DNA from: Streptosporangium brasiliense
Lineage (GTDB): Bacteria; Actinomycetota; Actinomycetes; Streptosporangiales; Streptosporangiaceae
Direction: 5' to 3'
Length of the DNA stretch: 64,000 nt
Assembly (NCBI RefSeq): GCF_030811595.1
Contig: NZ_JAUSRB010000002.1
Span: forward strand, 4,092,001 to 4,156,000
Positions 45,654-52,244 of this stretch are shown piece after piece; the stretch's first letter is position 1; every line of letters begins with the position of its first letter. Both the position numbers and the translations under genes were made by a program. The notes below the pieces were generated by a model. It was not told the DNA's origin and ran no database searches. It saw only the letters and a program-made list of their open reading frames with translations.

Positions 45654-46154
45654 TCAGTTCCGGGGGTGGTCGCCGGTCGCCCCGTCGAGGAGCTCTCGCA
45701 GGATGTCCATATGGCCGGCGTGGCGGGTGGTCTCCTCGATCATGTGAATGAGCACCCAGCGCATCGACACCGTTTCGCCGGACCATGCCGTTCCCACGTC
45801 GTCGAGGTCGAGTCCGTCGATCACCCGGTCGGCCGCGGCGCGGGCCCGGCCGTAGAACTCCATGATGCCGGCGGTGGTCTCGTGCGGCTCCACGCGCATG
45901 TCGGCGTTCTCGTCCTCGTCGTCGAAGGGGAGCGGCTCGGTCTCGCGGCCGAAGGTCTCGCAGAACCAGCCGTATTCGACGCTCGCCAGGTGCTTCACCA
46001 GCCCGAGCAGGCTTGTCCCCGACGGGGTCATCGGACGGCGCAACTGCTCATCGTCGAGGCCGTCGAGCTTCCACACCACCACGTCGCGGTGCCGGTCCAG
46101 GCTGATGTGGAGGCTCTGCTTCTCGCCGCCGGTGAACGGCACTTTTCGAATCAT
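45654..46154 (-). CDS. DinB/DUF664-family protein (mycothiol-transferase-like fold)
   Basis: 166 residues from ATG at 46154. A four-helix DinB-like bundle with the metal-binding His pattern: LVKHLASVEYGWF in the second helix and MRWVLIHMIEETTRHAGHMDILREL in the last, whose His residues form the HxxxH set (key part EETTRHAGHMD). Relatives act as thiol S-transferases with mycothiol or bacillithiol. Substrate unknown. The frame runs on to 47384 but only this part is conserved. Confidence 0.88.
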   Translation of the reverse strand: MIRKVPFTGGEKQSLHISLDRHRDVVVWKLDGLDDEQLRRPMTPSGTSLLGLVKHLASVEYGWFCETFGRETEPLPFDDEDENADMRVEPHETTAGIMEFYGRARAAADRVIDGLDLDDVGTAWSGETVSMRWVLIHMIEETTRHAGHMDILRELLDGATGDHPRN

Positions 46155-46351
46155 GCGCGGACCATAGCAACCGGGGCCGGCGGGGCGCTGACCGGCGCCG
46201 CCCGCCGGGCCCCGGTCGCCCGCGGAGGGAGGCGGCCCGCGGAGGGGACGGCCCGGGTGGGGCGGCCGGACCGGGTGTGCAGGGGCGTGCTCCGGCACGC
46301 CCGCCCCGCCGGGCGCGCCCGGGACGGCGGCGCTCCCGACGGGTTGCCAAT

Positions 46352-46375
46352 AATAAGCAGACTGGTCTATTTTTT
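46352..46375. promoter_or_regulatory. TetR box 1, in front of its own gene
   Basis: AATA...AGAC-TG-GTCTATT, ending five bases before the TetR start at 46380. It matches box 2 (47140-47163) at 17 of 24 positions. The AGAC/GTCT core resembles operators of LmrA/YxaF-type TetR regulators. Confidence 0.72.
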
Positions 46376-46379
46376 GGTC

Positions 46380-46940
46380 ATGGGACAGAAGGGCGAGGAA
46401 ACGCGCGGCAGGCTGCTGGACGCGACGCAGGAGCTCATCGAGAGCGGCGGCTACTTCGGGGCCGGGCTGAACCAGGTGATCGCGGCCAGCGGGGCTCCGC
46501 GCGGCTCGCTCTACTTCCACTTCCCCGGCGGCAAGGACCAGCTGGTCGGAGAGTCCGTACGGCGGGCCGGCCGGGAGATCGGCGGGGCCGTGCGGGACCT
46601 GGCGGAGACCGTGCCCGACACCGCGGGCCTGGTCGTCGCCGTGCTGGCGCTGCTCGGTGACCGGCTGGAGGCGTCCGGCTGGCGCAAGGGCTGCCCGGTG
46701 GCCACGGTCGCGCTGGAGATGGCGGCCACCAGCGATCCGCTGCAGGGGGTCTGCTCGGAGGTTTACGGCTCCTGGGAGGACACCCTCCGGGACCGGCTGG
46801 CCGCCGACGGGCACCCCGAGGCGGACGACGTGGCCGTCACCGTTCTCGCGCTGATCGAGGGGGCGCTGCTGCTGGCCAGGGCCCACCGCAGCCGGGAGCC
46901 GCTCGACCGGGTGGCCCGCCGGATCGTGGCGCTGCTGTAA
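46380..46940 (+). CDS. TetR-family regulator, LmrA/YxaF-like
   Basis: 186 residues from ATG at 46380. HTH with FGAGLNQVIAASGAPRGSLYFHFPGGK, key part APRGSLYFHFPGGK, the signature of the LmrA/YxaF group. The C-terminal domain contains WRKGCPVATVALEMA, also typical. Two matching operator boxes, one before this gene and one before the SDR-hydrolase gene 230 bases downstream, suggest it controls both. The long frame starting at 45498 is spurious. Confidence 0.92.
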   Translation: MGQKGEETRGRLLDATQELIESGGYFGAGLNQVIAASGAPRGSLYFHFPGGKDQLVGESVRRAGREIGGAVRDLAETVPDTAGLVVAVLALLGDRLEASGWRKGCPVATVALEMAATSDPLQGVCSEVYGSWEDTLRDRLAADGHPEADDVAVTVLALIEGALLLARAHRSREPLDRVARRIVALL

Positions 46941-47024
46941 GACGTCGCGCCGCCGTGCGGGGCGGCGCCCGGTGAGGGGCGGGGACGTTGAAGGCGCCGC
47001 CCGCCGTGGCCGCCGTGGGCGGCG

Positions 47025-47132
47025 GCGGTGTGCGGGCCTGCTCCACATGAACTCCGTGCGGCGGTGTGCGGGCCTGCTCCACACGGGCTCCGTGTGGCGG
47101 TGTGCAGGTCTGCTCCGCATGGGTTCCGTGTG
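47025..47132. repeat. Three tandem 36-bp repeats
   Basis: Copies at 47025-47060, 47061-47096 and 47097-47132, each beginning GCGGTGTGC and containing CCTGCTCC or TCTGCTCC and TCCGTG. They lie between the TetR gene and box 2. No gene spans them with support. Confidence 0.85.
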
Positions 47133-47139
47133 TCCATTT

Positions 47140-47163
47140 AATATGTAGACCGATCTATTATGA
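47140..47163. promoter_or_regulatory. TetR box 2, in front of the SDR-hydrolase gene
   Basis: TAGACCGATCTA core inside AATATG...TATTATGA, homologous to box 1 at 46352-46375. It ends nine bases before the GTG start at 47173, overlapping the ribosome-binding region. Confidence 0.75.
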
Positions 47164-47172
47164 GGTGATCGT

Positions 47173-48900
47173 GTGACGACCGACTCCATCGTCTTCGGAG
47201 CCGCGGGGTTCGTCGGCCGCTCCCTGGTCGCGGAGCTGCTGAGCCGCGGCCGCCGGGTGGCGGCCGCCGTGCGCGGGCCGGGGGAGCGGCTCACGTCCTG
47301 GCTCGCCGCGCAGGAGGTGGACACGGCCGGGCTGACCGTCGTCACCGCCGACATCACCGCGCCCGGCCTCGGCCTCGCGGACACCGAGGGGCTGGAGGCG
47401 GTGCGCGACGTCTACAACGCCGCCGCCCGCTTCGCCTTCGGGCTGAGCGTCGAGGAGGCGAGGCGGGCCAACGTGACCGGGGCGCTCAACGTGACAGACT
47501 GGGCCGCCGCCCGGCCCGGCCTGCGCCGCCTGGTCCACATCAGCGGCTACCGGGTCAGCGGTGGTGTGGCGGACTACCGCGCCGAGGGCGCCTACGAGGC
47601 GTCGAAGAGAGAGGCCGACGCGGCGGTGCGGATCCGGGCGCGCGAGCTGGGCGTCCCGCTGACGATCGTCAACCCCAGCACCGTGGTCGGCCCCGGCCAG
47701 TTCATCGGCCTGGCCTCGCTCGTCGAGGACCTCTGGCGCGGGCGGCTCCCGGCGCTCCCCGGGGGCCCCGAGGTCTTCCTGCCCGTCGTCGAGAGCGGCT
47801 ACTTCGCCCGTTTCATGGCCGCCGTGCCCGAGCACGAGGAGACCGAGGGGAGGGCCTACTGGGTTCTCGACGACGACACGCCGGACCTGCCGGAGCTGGT
47901 CGCCCTGGTCGCCGGCCATCTGGGCGTCCCCGCGCCCCGGCGGACGGTCCCGGTCGGGCTCCTGCGGCGGCTGCCCCGCGCGCTCACCGGGGTCGATCCC
48001 GAGACGCTGTCGTTCATGTCCGGCGACCGCTACGACACCGCCCCCGCCCTGGCCTTCGCGGAGCGGGCCGGGCTGCGCATGCCCCCGGCCGGGGAGGTGC
48101 TCCGGAGCTGGGCCGACGGGCTGGTCGGCAGCCGGTTCGGCGCGGCCGCCCCGCCGCGCGGGCCGTACGGGTTCCAGGACGTGGCGGGGAGCCGGACCTG
48201 GGTGACGGGCGAGCGGGAGAGTCCTGAATACGTGATGCTGCACGGGCTGCCGCTGGACGCCGGTTCGTGGGAGGAGGTCGGCGACCGGCTGGCCGTCCCG
48301 GTCCTGGCCGCCGACCTGCCCGGCCTGGGCCGTTCCGCGCCCGCCCGCTCGCTCGACGGCTGGACGGCGGCCCTGATGGCTCCGGTCAGGACGCGGCCGG
48401 TGCTGGTCGGCCACTCCTTCGGCTGCGGACCCGTCCTGCGCTACGCGCGGGCCAACCCCGGCCGGGTGGCGGCCGTCGTCCTCGTCGCCCCCGCCTTCCT
48501 CCAACCGCCCTCGGGGTGGTTGCCGCGTTCGAGGGCGGCCGTCCCGGCGCTGCGCCGGATGTCCGGGGCCCGGCTGGGGGAGCGCCTCGGCGTCCCGGCG
48601 GACGCGGTCGCGGACCTGCGCCGCCCGGGAGCGGCCCGCCGGGTGGTCGAGGCGATGCGCGCGGCCCACTCCGGGCGGTCGGAGCTGCGCCGGGTGCTCG
48701 ACCAGGTCATGGAGGGTTCCGGAGTCCCGGTGACGATCGTCACCGGGTCGGCCGACCCGCTGGCCGTGGACGTGCCGGCTACCCTCGTCGAGGGCGCCGG
48801 GCACTATCCCCAGCTCACGCACCCTCGCGAGCTGGCGGCTGCGCTCCGAGCAGCCGGTGGGCCAGCTCGCCCAGAGCCGCTGCGATCCGCCCGGGGCTGA
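47173..48900 (+). CDS. Fusion of NAD-dependent epimerase-type SDR and alpha/beta hydrolase
   Basis: 575 residues. N-terminal extended SDR (about 1-340): nucleotide motif GAAGFVG near 9, active-site region YRAEGAYEASKREAD with the YxxxK arrangement, and VNPSTVVGPG. C-terminal alpha/beta hydrolase (about 350-565): VMLHGLPLDAGSW oxyanion region, nucleophile elbow VGHSFGCGP, an Asp in GSADPLAVD and a late His in GAGHYPQ. Both halves keep their catalytic residues. GTG at 47173 follows GAGGTGATC. Tail overlaps the converging TetR gene by 86 bases. Probably regulated by the LmrA-like TetR. Confidence 0.88.
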   Translation: MTTDSIVFGAAGFVGRSLVAELLSRGRRVAAAVRGPGERLTSWLAAQEVDTAGLTVVTADITAPGLGLADTEGLEAVRDVYNAAARFAFGLSVEEARRANVTGALNVTDWAAARPGLRRLVHISGYRVSGGVADYRAEGAYEASKREADAAVRIRARELGVPLTIVNPSTVVGPGQFIGLASLVEDLWRGRLPALPGGPEVFLPVVESGYFARFMAAVPEHEETEGRAYWVLDDDTPDLPELVALVAGHLGVPAPRRTVPVGLLRRLPRALTGVDPETLSFMSGDRYDTAPALAFAERAGLRMPPAGEVLRSWADGLVGSRFGAAAPPRGPYGFQDVAGSRTWVTGERESPEYVMLHGLPLDAGSWEEVGDRLAVPVLAADLPGLGRSAPARSLDGWTAALMAPVRTRPVLVGHSFGCGPVLRYARANPGRVAAVVLVAPAFLQPPSGWLPRSRAAVPALRRMSGARLGERLGVPADAVADLRRPGAARRVVEAMRAAHSGRSELRRVLDQVMEGSGVPVTIVTGSADPLAVDVPATLVEGAGHYPQLTHPRELAAALRAAGGPARPEPLRSARG

Positions 48901-49393
48901 GGTCCCGCTCAGTCCGCTGGTAGGTGTAGACCTCGGGGGCCAGCGGGGCGAGCACGACCTCGACCAGCGTGTCGGGGTCGGGCGCCCCGGCGGACGCCAG
49001 CAGCGAGCGCACGTGCAGTCGCCAGAAACCGTAGGCCCCGGTGGCGAAGCGCGAACGCCCGGTCTCGGTGCCAAGCACCAGGTGGGCGTGGGCCTCCAGC
49101 AGCTCCACCATCGCCGCGTAGAACGCGGCCAGCCGTTCGGCGGGTGGCGCCCCCGGGCCCAGCGGCGCCTGGCCGCCGATCAGCTTCTCCTGCAGGGCCT
49201 TCTCGTGCTCGTCGAGCATCGCGGTCGCGATCGCGGCCCGGTCGGGATAGCGGCGGTACAGCGTGCCGCGCCCCACTCCGGCCGCTCTGGCGATGTCGTC
49301 CATGGTGACGTTCGGCGCGCCCTTGGCCGCGAACAGCTGTCCGGCCGCCTCCAGGATGCGCGCCCGATTGCGCGCGGCGTCTGCTCTCTCCAT
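48815..49393 (-). CDS. TetR-family transcriptional regulator
   Basis: 192 residues. HTH around 20-65, key part AAGVGRGTLYRRYPDRAA. Start ATG at 49393, with the GGACA/TGTCC repeat at 49412-49424 upstream. Its 3' end overlaps the converging SDR-hydrolase gene by 86 bases. Which gene it regulates is unclear; the fusion gene is better matched to the LmrA-like regulator. Confidence 0.9.
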   Translation of the reverse strand: MERADAARNRARILEAAGQLFAAKGAPNVTMDDIARAAGVGRGTLYRRYPDRAAIATAMLDEHEKALQEKLIGGQAPLGPGAPPAERLAAFYAAMVELLEAHAHLVLGTETGRSRFATGAYGFWRLHVRSLLASAGAPDPDTLVEVVLAPLAPEVYTYQRTERDLSPGRIAAALGELAHRLLGAQPPAREGA

Positions 49394-49411
49394 GCCCTCA
49401 GGGTATATGTG

Positions 49412-49424
49412 GACACGCTGTCCG
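49412..49424. promoter_or_regulatory. TetR operator candidate GGACA-CGC-TGTCC
   Basis: Perfect 5-base arms, extended by GTG/CGC flanks, 19 bases upstream of the TetR start. A run of three GGGGCTC units (49451-49471) follows in the otherwise non-coding 156-base gap. Confidence 0.6.
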
Positions 49425-49549
49425 CTCTTGCGGCCGTCCCCCGGAGCCTCGGGGCTCGGGGCTCGGGGCTCGGGGCCCGGTGGGTACGGCGGGCGTGGCG
49501 GGCGGACTGCTGTTCCGGGGTCAGGAGAGCCGGGGGCAGGCGAGCCGGG

Positions 49550-50245
49550 TCAGGAGAGCCGGGTCCCCGCGCGCCCGCCGATGTGATCGGGGACGGTGAC
49601 GCCCTCCGGCAGCAGGGGGTCGGCGACCGGGGGCAGCCAGGTGGTGGCCAGCGGCAGCACGCCCGCCCACAGGCCCAGCTCGGCGTCCGGCCCGTCCCCG
49701 TCGCCGGGCGGTCCCGAACTCACCTTGACCGACGCCTCCGCCAGGGAGATCGCCAGAACGGTCGTCGCGGCGAGTTCCTTGCGGCTGGGCGGCCTGGCGT
49801 AGTCCCACTGGCCCGGGGCGGCGTGCTCGGTGAGGATCCGCAGCGCGGCCGTCTTCTCCTCGCCCTCCAGCCTGCGGGGCACGCCGTACACCATGGCGGA
49901 GCGGTAGTTGACGCCGTGCTCGAACACCGATCTGGCCAGGACCAGGCCGTCCACGTGAGTGACCGTCACGCAGACCGTGCCAGCGGACCCGCCCGCCGGC
50001 GCGGACGGGGACCCGGCGGGCTCCTCCGTCGTCAGGCTCCGGCTGGCGACCGAGCCGTGGACGTAGAGATGGTCGGCGTCGAAGCCGTAGACCGTGGGCA
50101 CCACCATCGGCACACCGCCGCTCACCACGCCGAGATGGCAGACGAACCCGGCGCGCAGCACCTCGTACAGCGCGGCCCTGTCGGTCCGGCCGTTCTCACG
50201 GAGACGGCGGTGCCGGGTGCGCTCGGTCGCGGACAGTCCGTTCAT
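49550..50245 (-). CDS. Pyridoxamine-5'-phosphate-oxidase-like FMN-binding protein
   Basis: 231 residues. Split-barrel flavin domain: HLGVVSGGVPMVVPTVYGFDADHLYVHGS is the first strand set, of which the key part is MVVPTVYGF, followed by the VARSVFEHGVNYRSAMVYG region. N-terminus LSATERTRHRRLRENGRTDRAALYEVL is typical of the heme-oxygenase/PPOX-like nitroimidazole family. A Gly/Pro-rich loop (about 75-95) is inserted. Likely binds FMN or F420; substrate unknown. Start ATG at 50245. Confidence 0.87.
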   Translation of the reverse strand: MNGLSATERTRHRRLRENGRTDRAALYEVLRAGFVCHLGVVSGGVPMVVPTVYGFDADHLYVHGSVASRSLTTEEPAGSPSAPAGGSAGTVCVTVTHVDGLVLARSVFEHGVNYRSAMVYGVPRRLEGEEKTAALRILTEHAAPGQWDYARPPSRKELAATTVLAISLAEASVKVSSGPPGDGDGPDAELGLWAGVLPLATTWLPPVADPLLPEGVTVPDHIGGRAGTRLS

Positions 50246-50276
50246 GAGGTGACATTCAAGCAGGCCCGGAAAGAGA

Positions 50277-50301
50277 GAAGACCCGCGGGCGGCGGGCCTT
50301 C
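50277..50301 (-). terminator. Intrinsic terminator after the small ORF at 50314
   Basis: On the minus strand a 10-bp stem (GAAGGCCCGC with GCGGGTCTTC, one G-U pair) around a short loop is followed by TCTCTTT. It starts 13 bases after the small ORF stop, which supports that ORF as a transcribed unit. Confidence 0.72.
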
Positions 50302-50313
50302 GGAGATCGGGGG

Positions 50314-50487
50314 TCAGGCGGCGGGGGTGGGGCCGCCGGCGAGCGGGAACCGTAAGATGTTCCGTCCGGTGTAGGCGCGCAGGTCGACGACCTTGGTGTC
50401 CGCGGCGGTCTTGCGGCGTGTCGCGGAGCGGATATCCCTGATCTTGAATCGCGCTACGTATGGTGGCACGACCACAAGTCTCTTCAT
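50314..50487 (-). CDS. Small basic protein (57 residues), unknown, with a TTA leucine codon
   Basis: ATG at 50487 follows GGGGGG by four bases; the stop is TGA at 50314. The product begins MKRLVVVPPYVARFKIRDI, has an Arg/Lys-rich middle and ends LRFPLAGGPTPAA. It contains one TTA codon (Leu 44), rare in high-GC actinomycetes and in Streptomyces dependent on the bldA tRNA. A terminator lies 13 bases downstream. The first 20 codons use more A/T in third position than neighbours. No domain was recognised. Coding status is probable, not proven. Confidence 0.5.
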   Translation of the reverse strand: MKRLVVVPPYVARFKIRDIRSATRRKTAADTKVVDLRAYTGRNILRFPLAGGPTPAA

Positions 50488-50562
50488 TGAGCCCCCCGGC
50501 GTGATGAATCCGTTATGCGAGATGTCTACAGATCACCCCGTAAAACCGCCGTAAAGAGTCGG

Positions 50563-50664
50563 TCAGTAGGGGAGCCGGCGGCCGGAGGGCGACCGCAGGT
50601 CCAGGTCGGGTGTGCGGGGCTGACGGAGCCGGCGCTGCGGCCGGACGGTCCTGATGCGTCGCAT
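50563..50664 (-). CDS. Possible 33-residue Arg-rich peptide
   Basis: ATG at 50664 preceded by GGAGAGG at 8-14 bases; begins MRRIRTVRPQRR and ends SPSGRRLPY. It lies upstream of and on the same strand as the 57-residue ORF. Very basic and Arg-rich, which a GC-rich random frame can also give, so support is weak. Confidence 0.25.
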   Translation of the reverse strand: MRRIRTVRPQRRLRQPRTPDLDLRSPSGRRLPY

Positions 50665-50749
50665 GGTCTGCGCCCTCTCCTCGGACTCACCGTTCCTCGG
50701 GAAAACCGTGCTCACGTCGTCCGACGCGCCGCCGCCTCCCGGGGCGGCC

Positions 50750-50775
50750 GGCTCGCACGGATGTCCGTGCGAGCC
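50750..50775 (-). terminator. Hairpin terminator of the sigma-AhpD operon
   Basis: Perfect 12-base arms (50750-50761 and 50764-50775) flanking TG; the last pairs form the loop. Located 27 bases beyond the AhpD-like stop. Confidence 0.75.
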
Positions 50776-50801
50776 AACCTAGCCCCGCGACACGACCCGG
50801 A

Positions 50802-51266
50802 TCAACTGATTTGGTTACGCAAGGAACCCGCGACCGCACGGGTGGTGACGGCGATCCGGTTCCACGCGTTGATCGCCGCGATCGCTATCACCAGCGTGGC
50901 CAGCATCTCCGGCTCGTAGTGCCTGGCGGCCTCGTCCCACACGTGGTCCGGCACCGTCTCCCCGCGGTCGCTGAGCCGGGTGGCCTCCTCGGCCAGCGCC
51001 AGCGCCGCGCGCTCGGCGTCGGTGTAGTACGGCGCCTCCCGCCAGGCGGCCACCGAGAACAGCCGCTCGTCGGTCTCGCCCGCCTTCTTGGCGTCGTGGC
51101 TGTGCATGTCCACGCAGAAGCCGCAGCCGTTGATCTGGCTGGCCCGCAGCTTCACCAGCTCCAGCGTGGCGTGCGGCAGCTTGCTGCCGGCCAGGAACTT
51201 CTCCAGGCCGAGCATGGCCTGGTAGCCCTCGGGGGCGAACTCCGCGACGTTCATCCGTGCCTTCAT
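50802..51266 (-). CDS. Carboxymuconolactone decarboxylase/AhpD-like protein, ECF41 partner
   Basis: 154 residues. The AhpD redox motif is INGCGFCVDMHSHDA near 46-60, with the CxxC and downstream His. Start ATG at 51266 overlaps the sigma factor stop by four bases (ATGA), so the pair is translationally coupled; GAGGAG also precedes it. A carboxymuconolactone-decarboxylase, oxidoreductase or epimerase gene next to the sigma gene is the hallmark of ECF41. Probable role: thiol-dependent peroxide handling or related redox chemistry. Confidence 0.92.
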   Translation of the reverse strand: MKARMNVAEFAPEGYQAMLGLEKFLAGSKLPHATLELVKLRASQINGCGFCVDMHSHDAKKAGETDERLFSVAAWREAPYYTDAERAALALAEEATRLSDRGETVPDHVWDEAARHYEPEMLATLVIAIAAINAWNRIAVTTRAVAGSLRNQIS

Positions 51267-52132
51267 CGAACACTCCTCAGTTTCTCTGGGTTCATCACGA
51301 TGTCGATCTCGGTGATCCGGCCGCCGGCCACGGTCAGCGCGTAGACGCCGTCGAGCGCTCCGTCCCGGAACCGCAGCAGCCCCGGCCGGCCGTTGACCGT
51401 GATCGGGGTGAACCGGCCCCCGGCGCCGAACCGCTCGGCCACCCCGGCGATGAAGCGGGCCACCCGGCCGGCGCCGCGGACCGGCCGCCTGGCCGCCCTG
51501 ACCAGGCCGCCACCGTCGCTGCGGAGCACCACATCGGGGTCGAGCAGGGCCGTCAGCGCGTTGATGTCACAGCCCTTGCTGGCCCGGGAGAACGCCTCGA
51601 CCACCCTGCGGTGCTCGGCCGCGTCCACCTCGAACCGGGGCGCCCGGGCCGCGACGTGCTTGCGGGCACGGGCGGCGAGCTGGCGGCAGGCGGCAGGGGT
51701 GCGCCCGACCGCCTGGGCCACCTCGTCGAACGGCAGCCCGAACACGTCGTGCAGCACGAACGCGGTGCGCTCGGCCGGGCTGAGCGACTCCAGCACCACC
51801 AGCATCGCCAGGCTCATCGACTCGTCCAGCGTCACCCGGTCGGCGGGGTCGGCCTCGACGGTCACCACCGGTTCGGGCAGCCACGGCCCGACGTACTCCT
51901 CCCGGCGCACGCGCGCCGAGCGCAGCACGTCCAGCGCGAGCCTGGAGACCGTCACCACCAACCAGCCGGTGACGTCCTGGATCTCCGCGCGGTCCGCCCG
52001 GCCCAGCCGGAGCCAGGCGTCCTGGACCACGTCCTCGGCCTCGTCGAGGCTGCCGAGCAGGCCGTAGGCCACGCCCACCAGCCGGGGCCGGAGGGCGCCG
52101 AACTCGGCCGCGAGATCTTCATCGCTGTTCAC
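51263..52132 (-). CDS. ECF41-family RNA polymerase sigma factor with SnoaL-like C-terminal domain
   Basis: 289 residues from GTG at 52132. Sigma region 2 (about 10-75: LRPRLVGVAYGLLGSLDEAEDVVQDAW in part) and region 4 (about 110-165: LSPAERTAFVLHDVFGLPFDEVA in part), then a NTF2/SnoaL-like regulatory domain (about 180-285) with the ECF41 motifs DGGG near 225 and NPEKL at the end (NPDKL in relatives). The promoter TGTCACA-N16-CGTC at 52141-52167 makes upstream ATGs at 52150 and 52168 lie inside the promoter, so a leaderless GTG start is preferred. Coupled to the AhpD-like gene. Confidence 0.93.
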   Translation of the reverse strand: MNSDEDLAAEFGALRPRLVGVAYGLLGSLDEAEDVVQDAWLRLGRADRAEIQDVTGWLVVTVSRLALDVLRSARVRREEYVGPWLPEPVVTVEADPADRVTLDESMSLAMLVVLESLSPAERTAFVLHDVFGLPFDEVAQAVGRTPAACRQLAARARKHVAARAPRFEVDAAEHRRVVEAFSRASKGCDINALTALLDPDVVLRSDGGGLVRAARRPVRGAGRVARFIAGVAERFGAGGRFTPITVNGRPGLLRFRDGALDGVYALTVAGGRITEIDIVMNPEKLRSVR

Positions 52133-52140
52133 ACAGGGAG

Positions 52141-52167
52141 GACGAGTCATCTCCTGAGTGTGTGACA
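52141..52167 (-). promoter_or_regulatory. ECF41-type autoregulated promoter
   Basis: On the minus strand TGTCACA (52167-52161), 16 bases, then CGTC (52144-52141): an exact match to the published ECF41 consensus TGTCACA-N16-CGTC. Transcription should begin around 52132-52136, at the GTG of the sigma gene itself. Confidence 0.88.
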
Positions 52168-52244
52168 TCCGGAGAACTATGCTGCCGACCGGCGAGTCCA
52201 ACAGGCCAGTGAACAGAGCATGAGACCGGTGAACGGAGTATGAG

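Larger units (their letters stand above)
50488..50801. other. Gap between the small ORF and the AhpD-like gene
   Basis: 314 bases. It contains a possible 33-residue ORF (50563-50664) and the hairpin at 50750-50775. The remaining part has an AT-richer patch (50505-50565) suited to the promoter of the small ORF. Confidence 0.5.

Noticed and set aside
45654-47384. 576-residue minus-strand protein
   Set aside because: Only the last 166 residues are a real DinB-like domain; the upstream part is antisense to the TetR gene.
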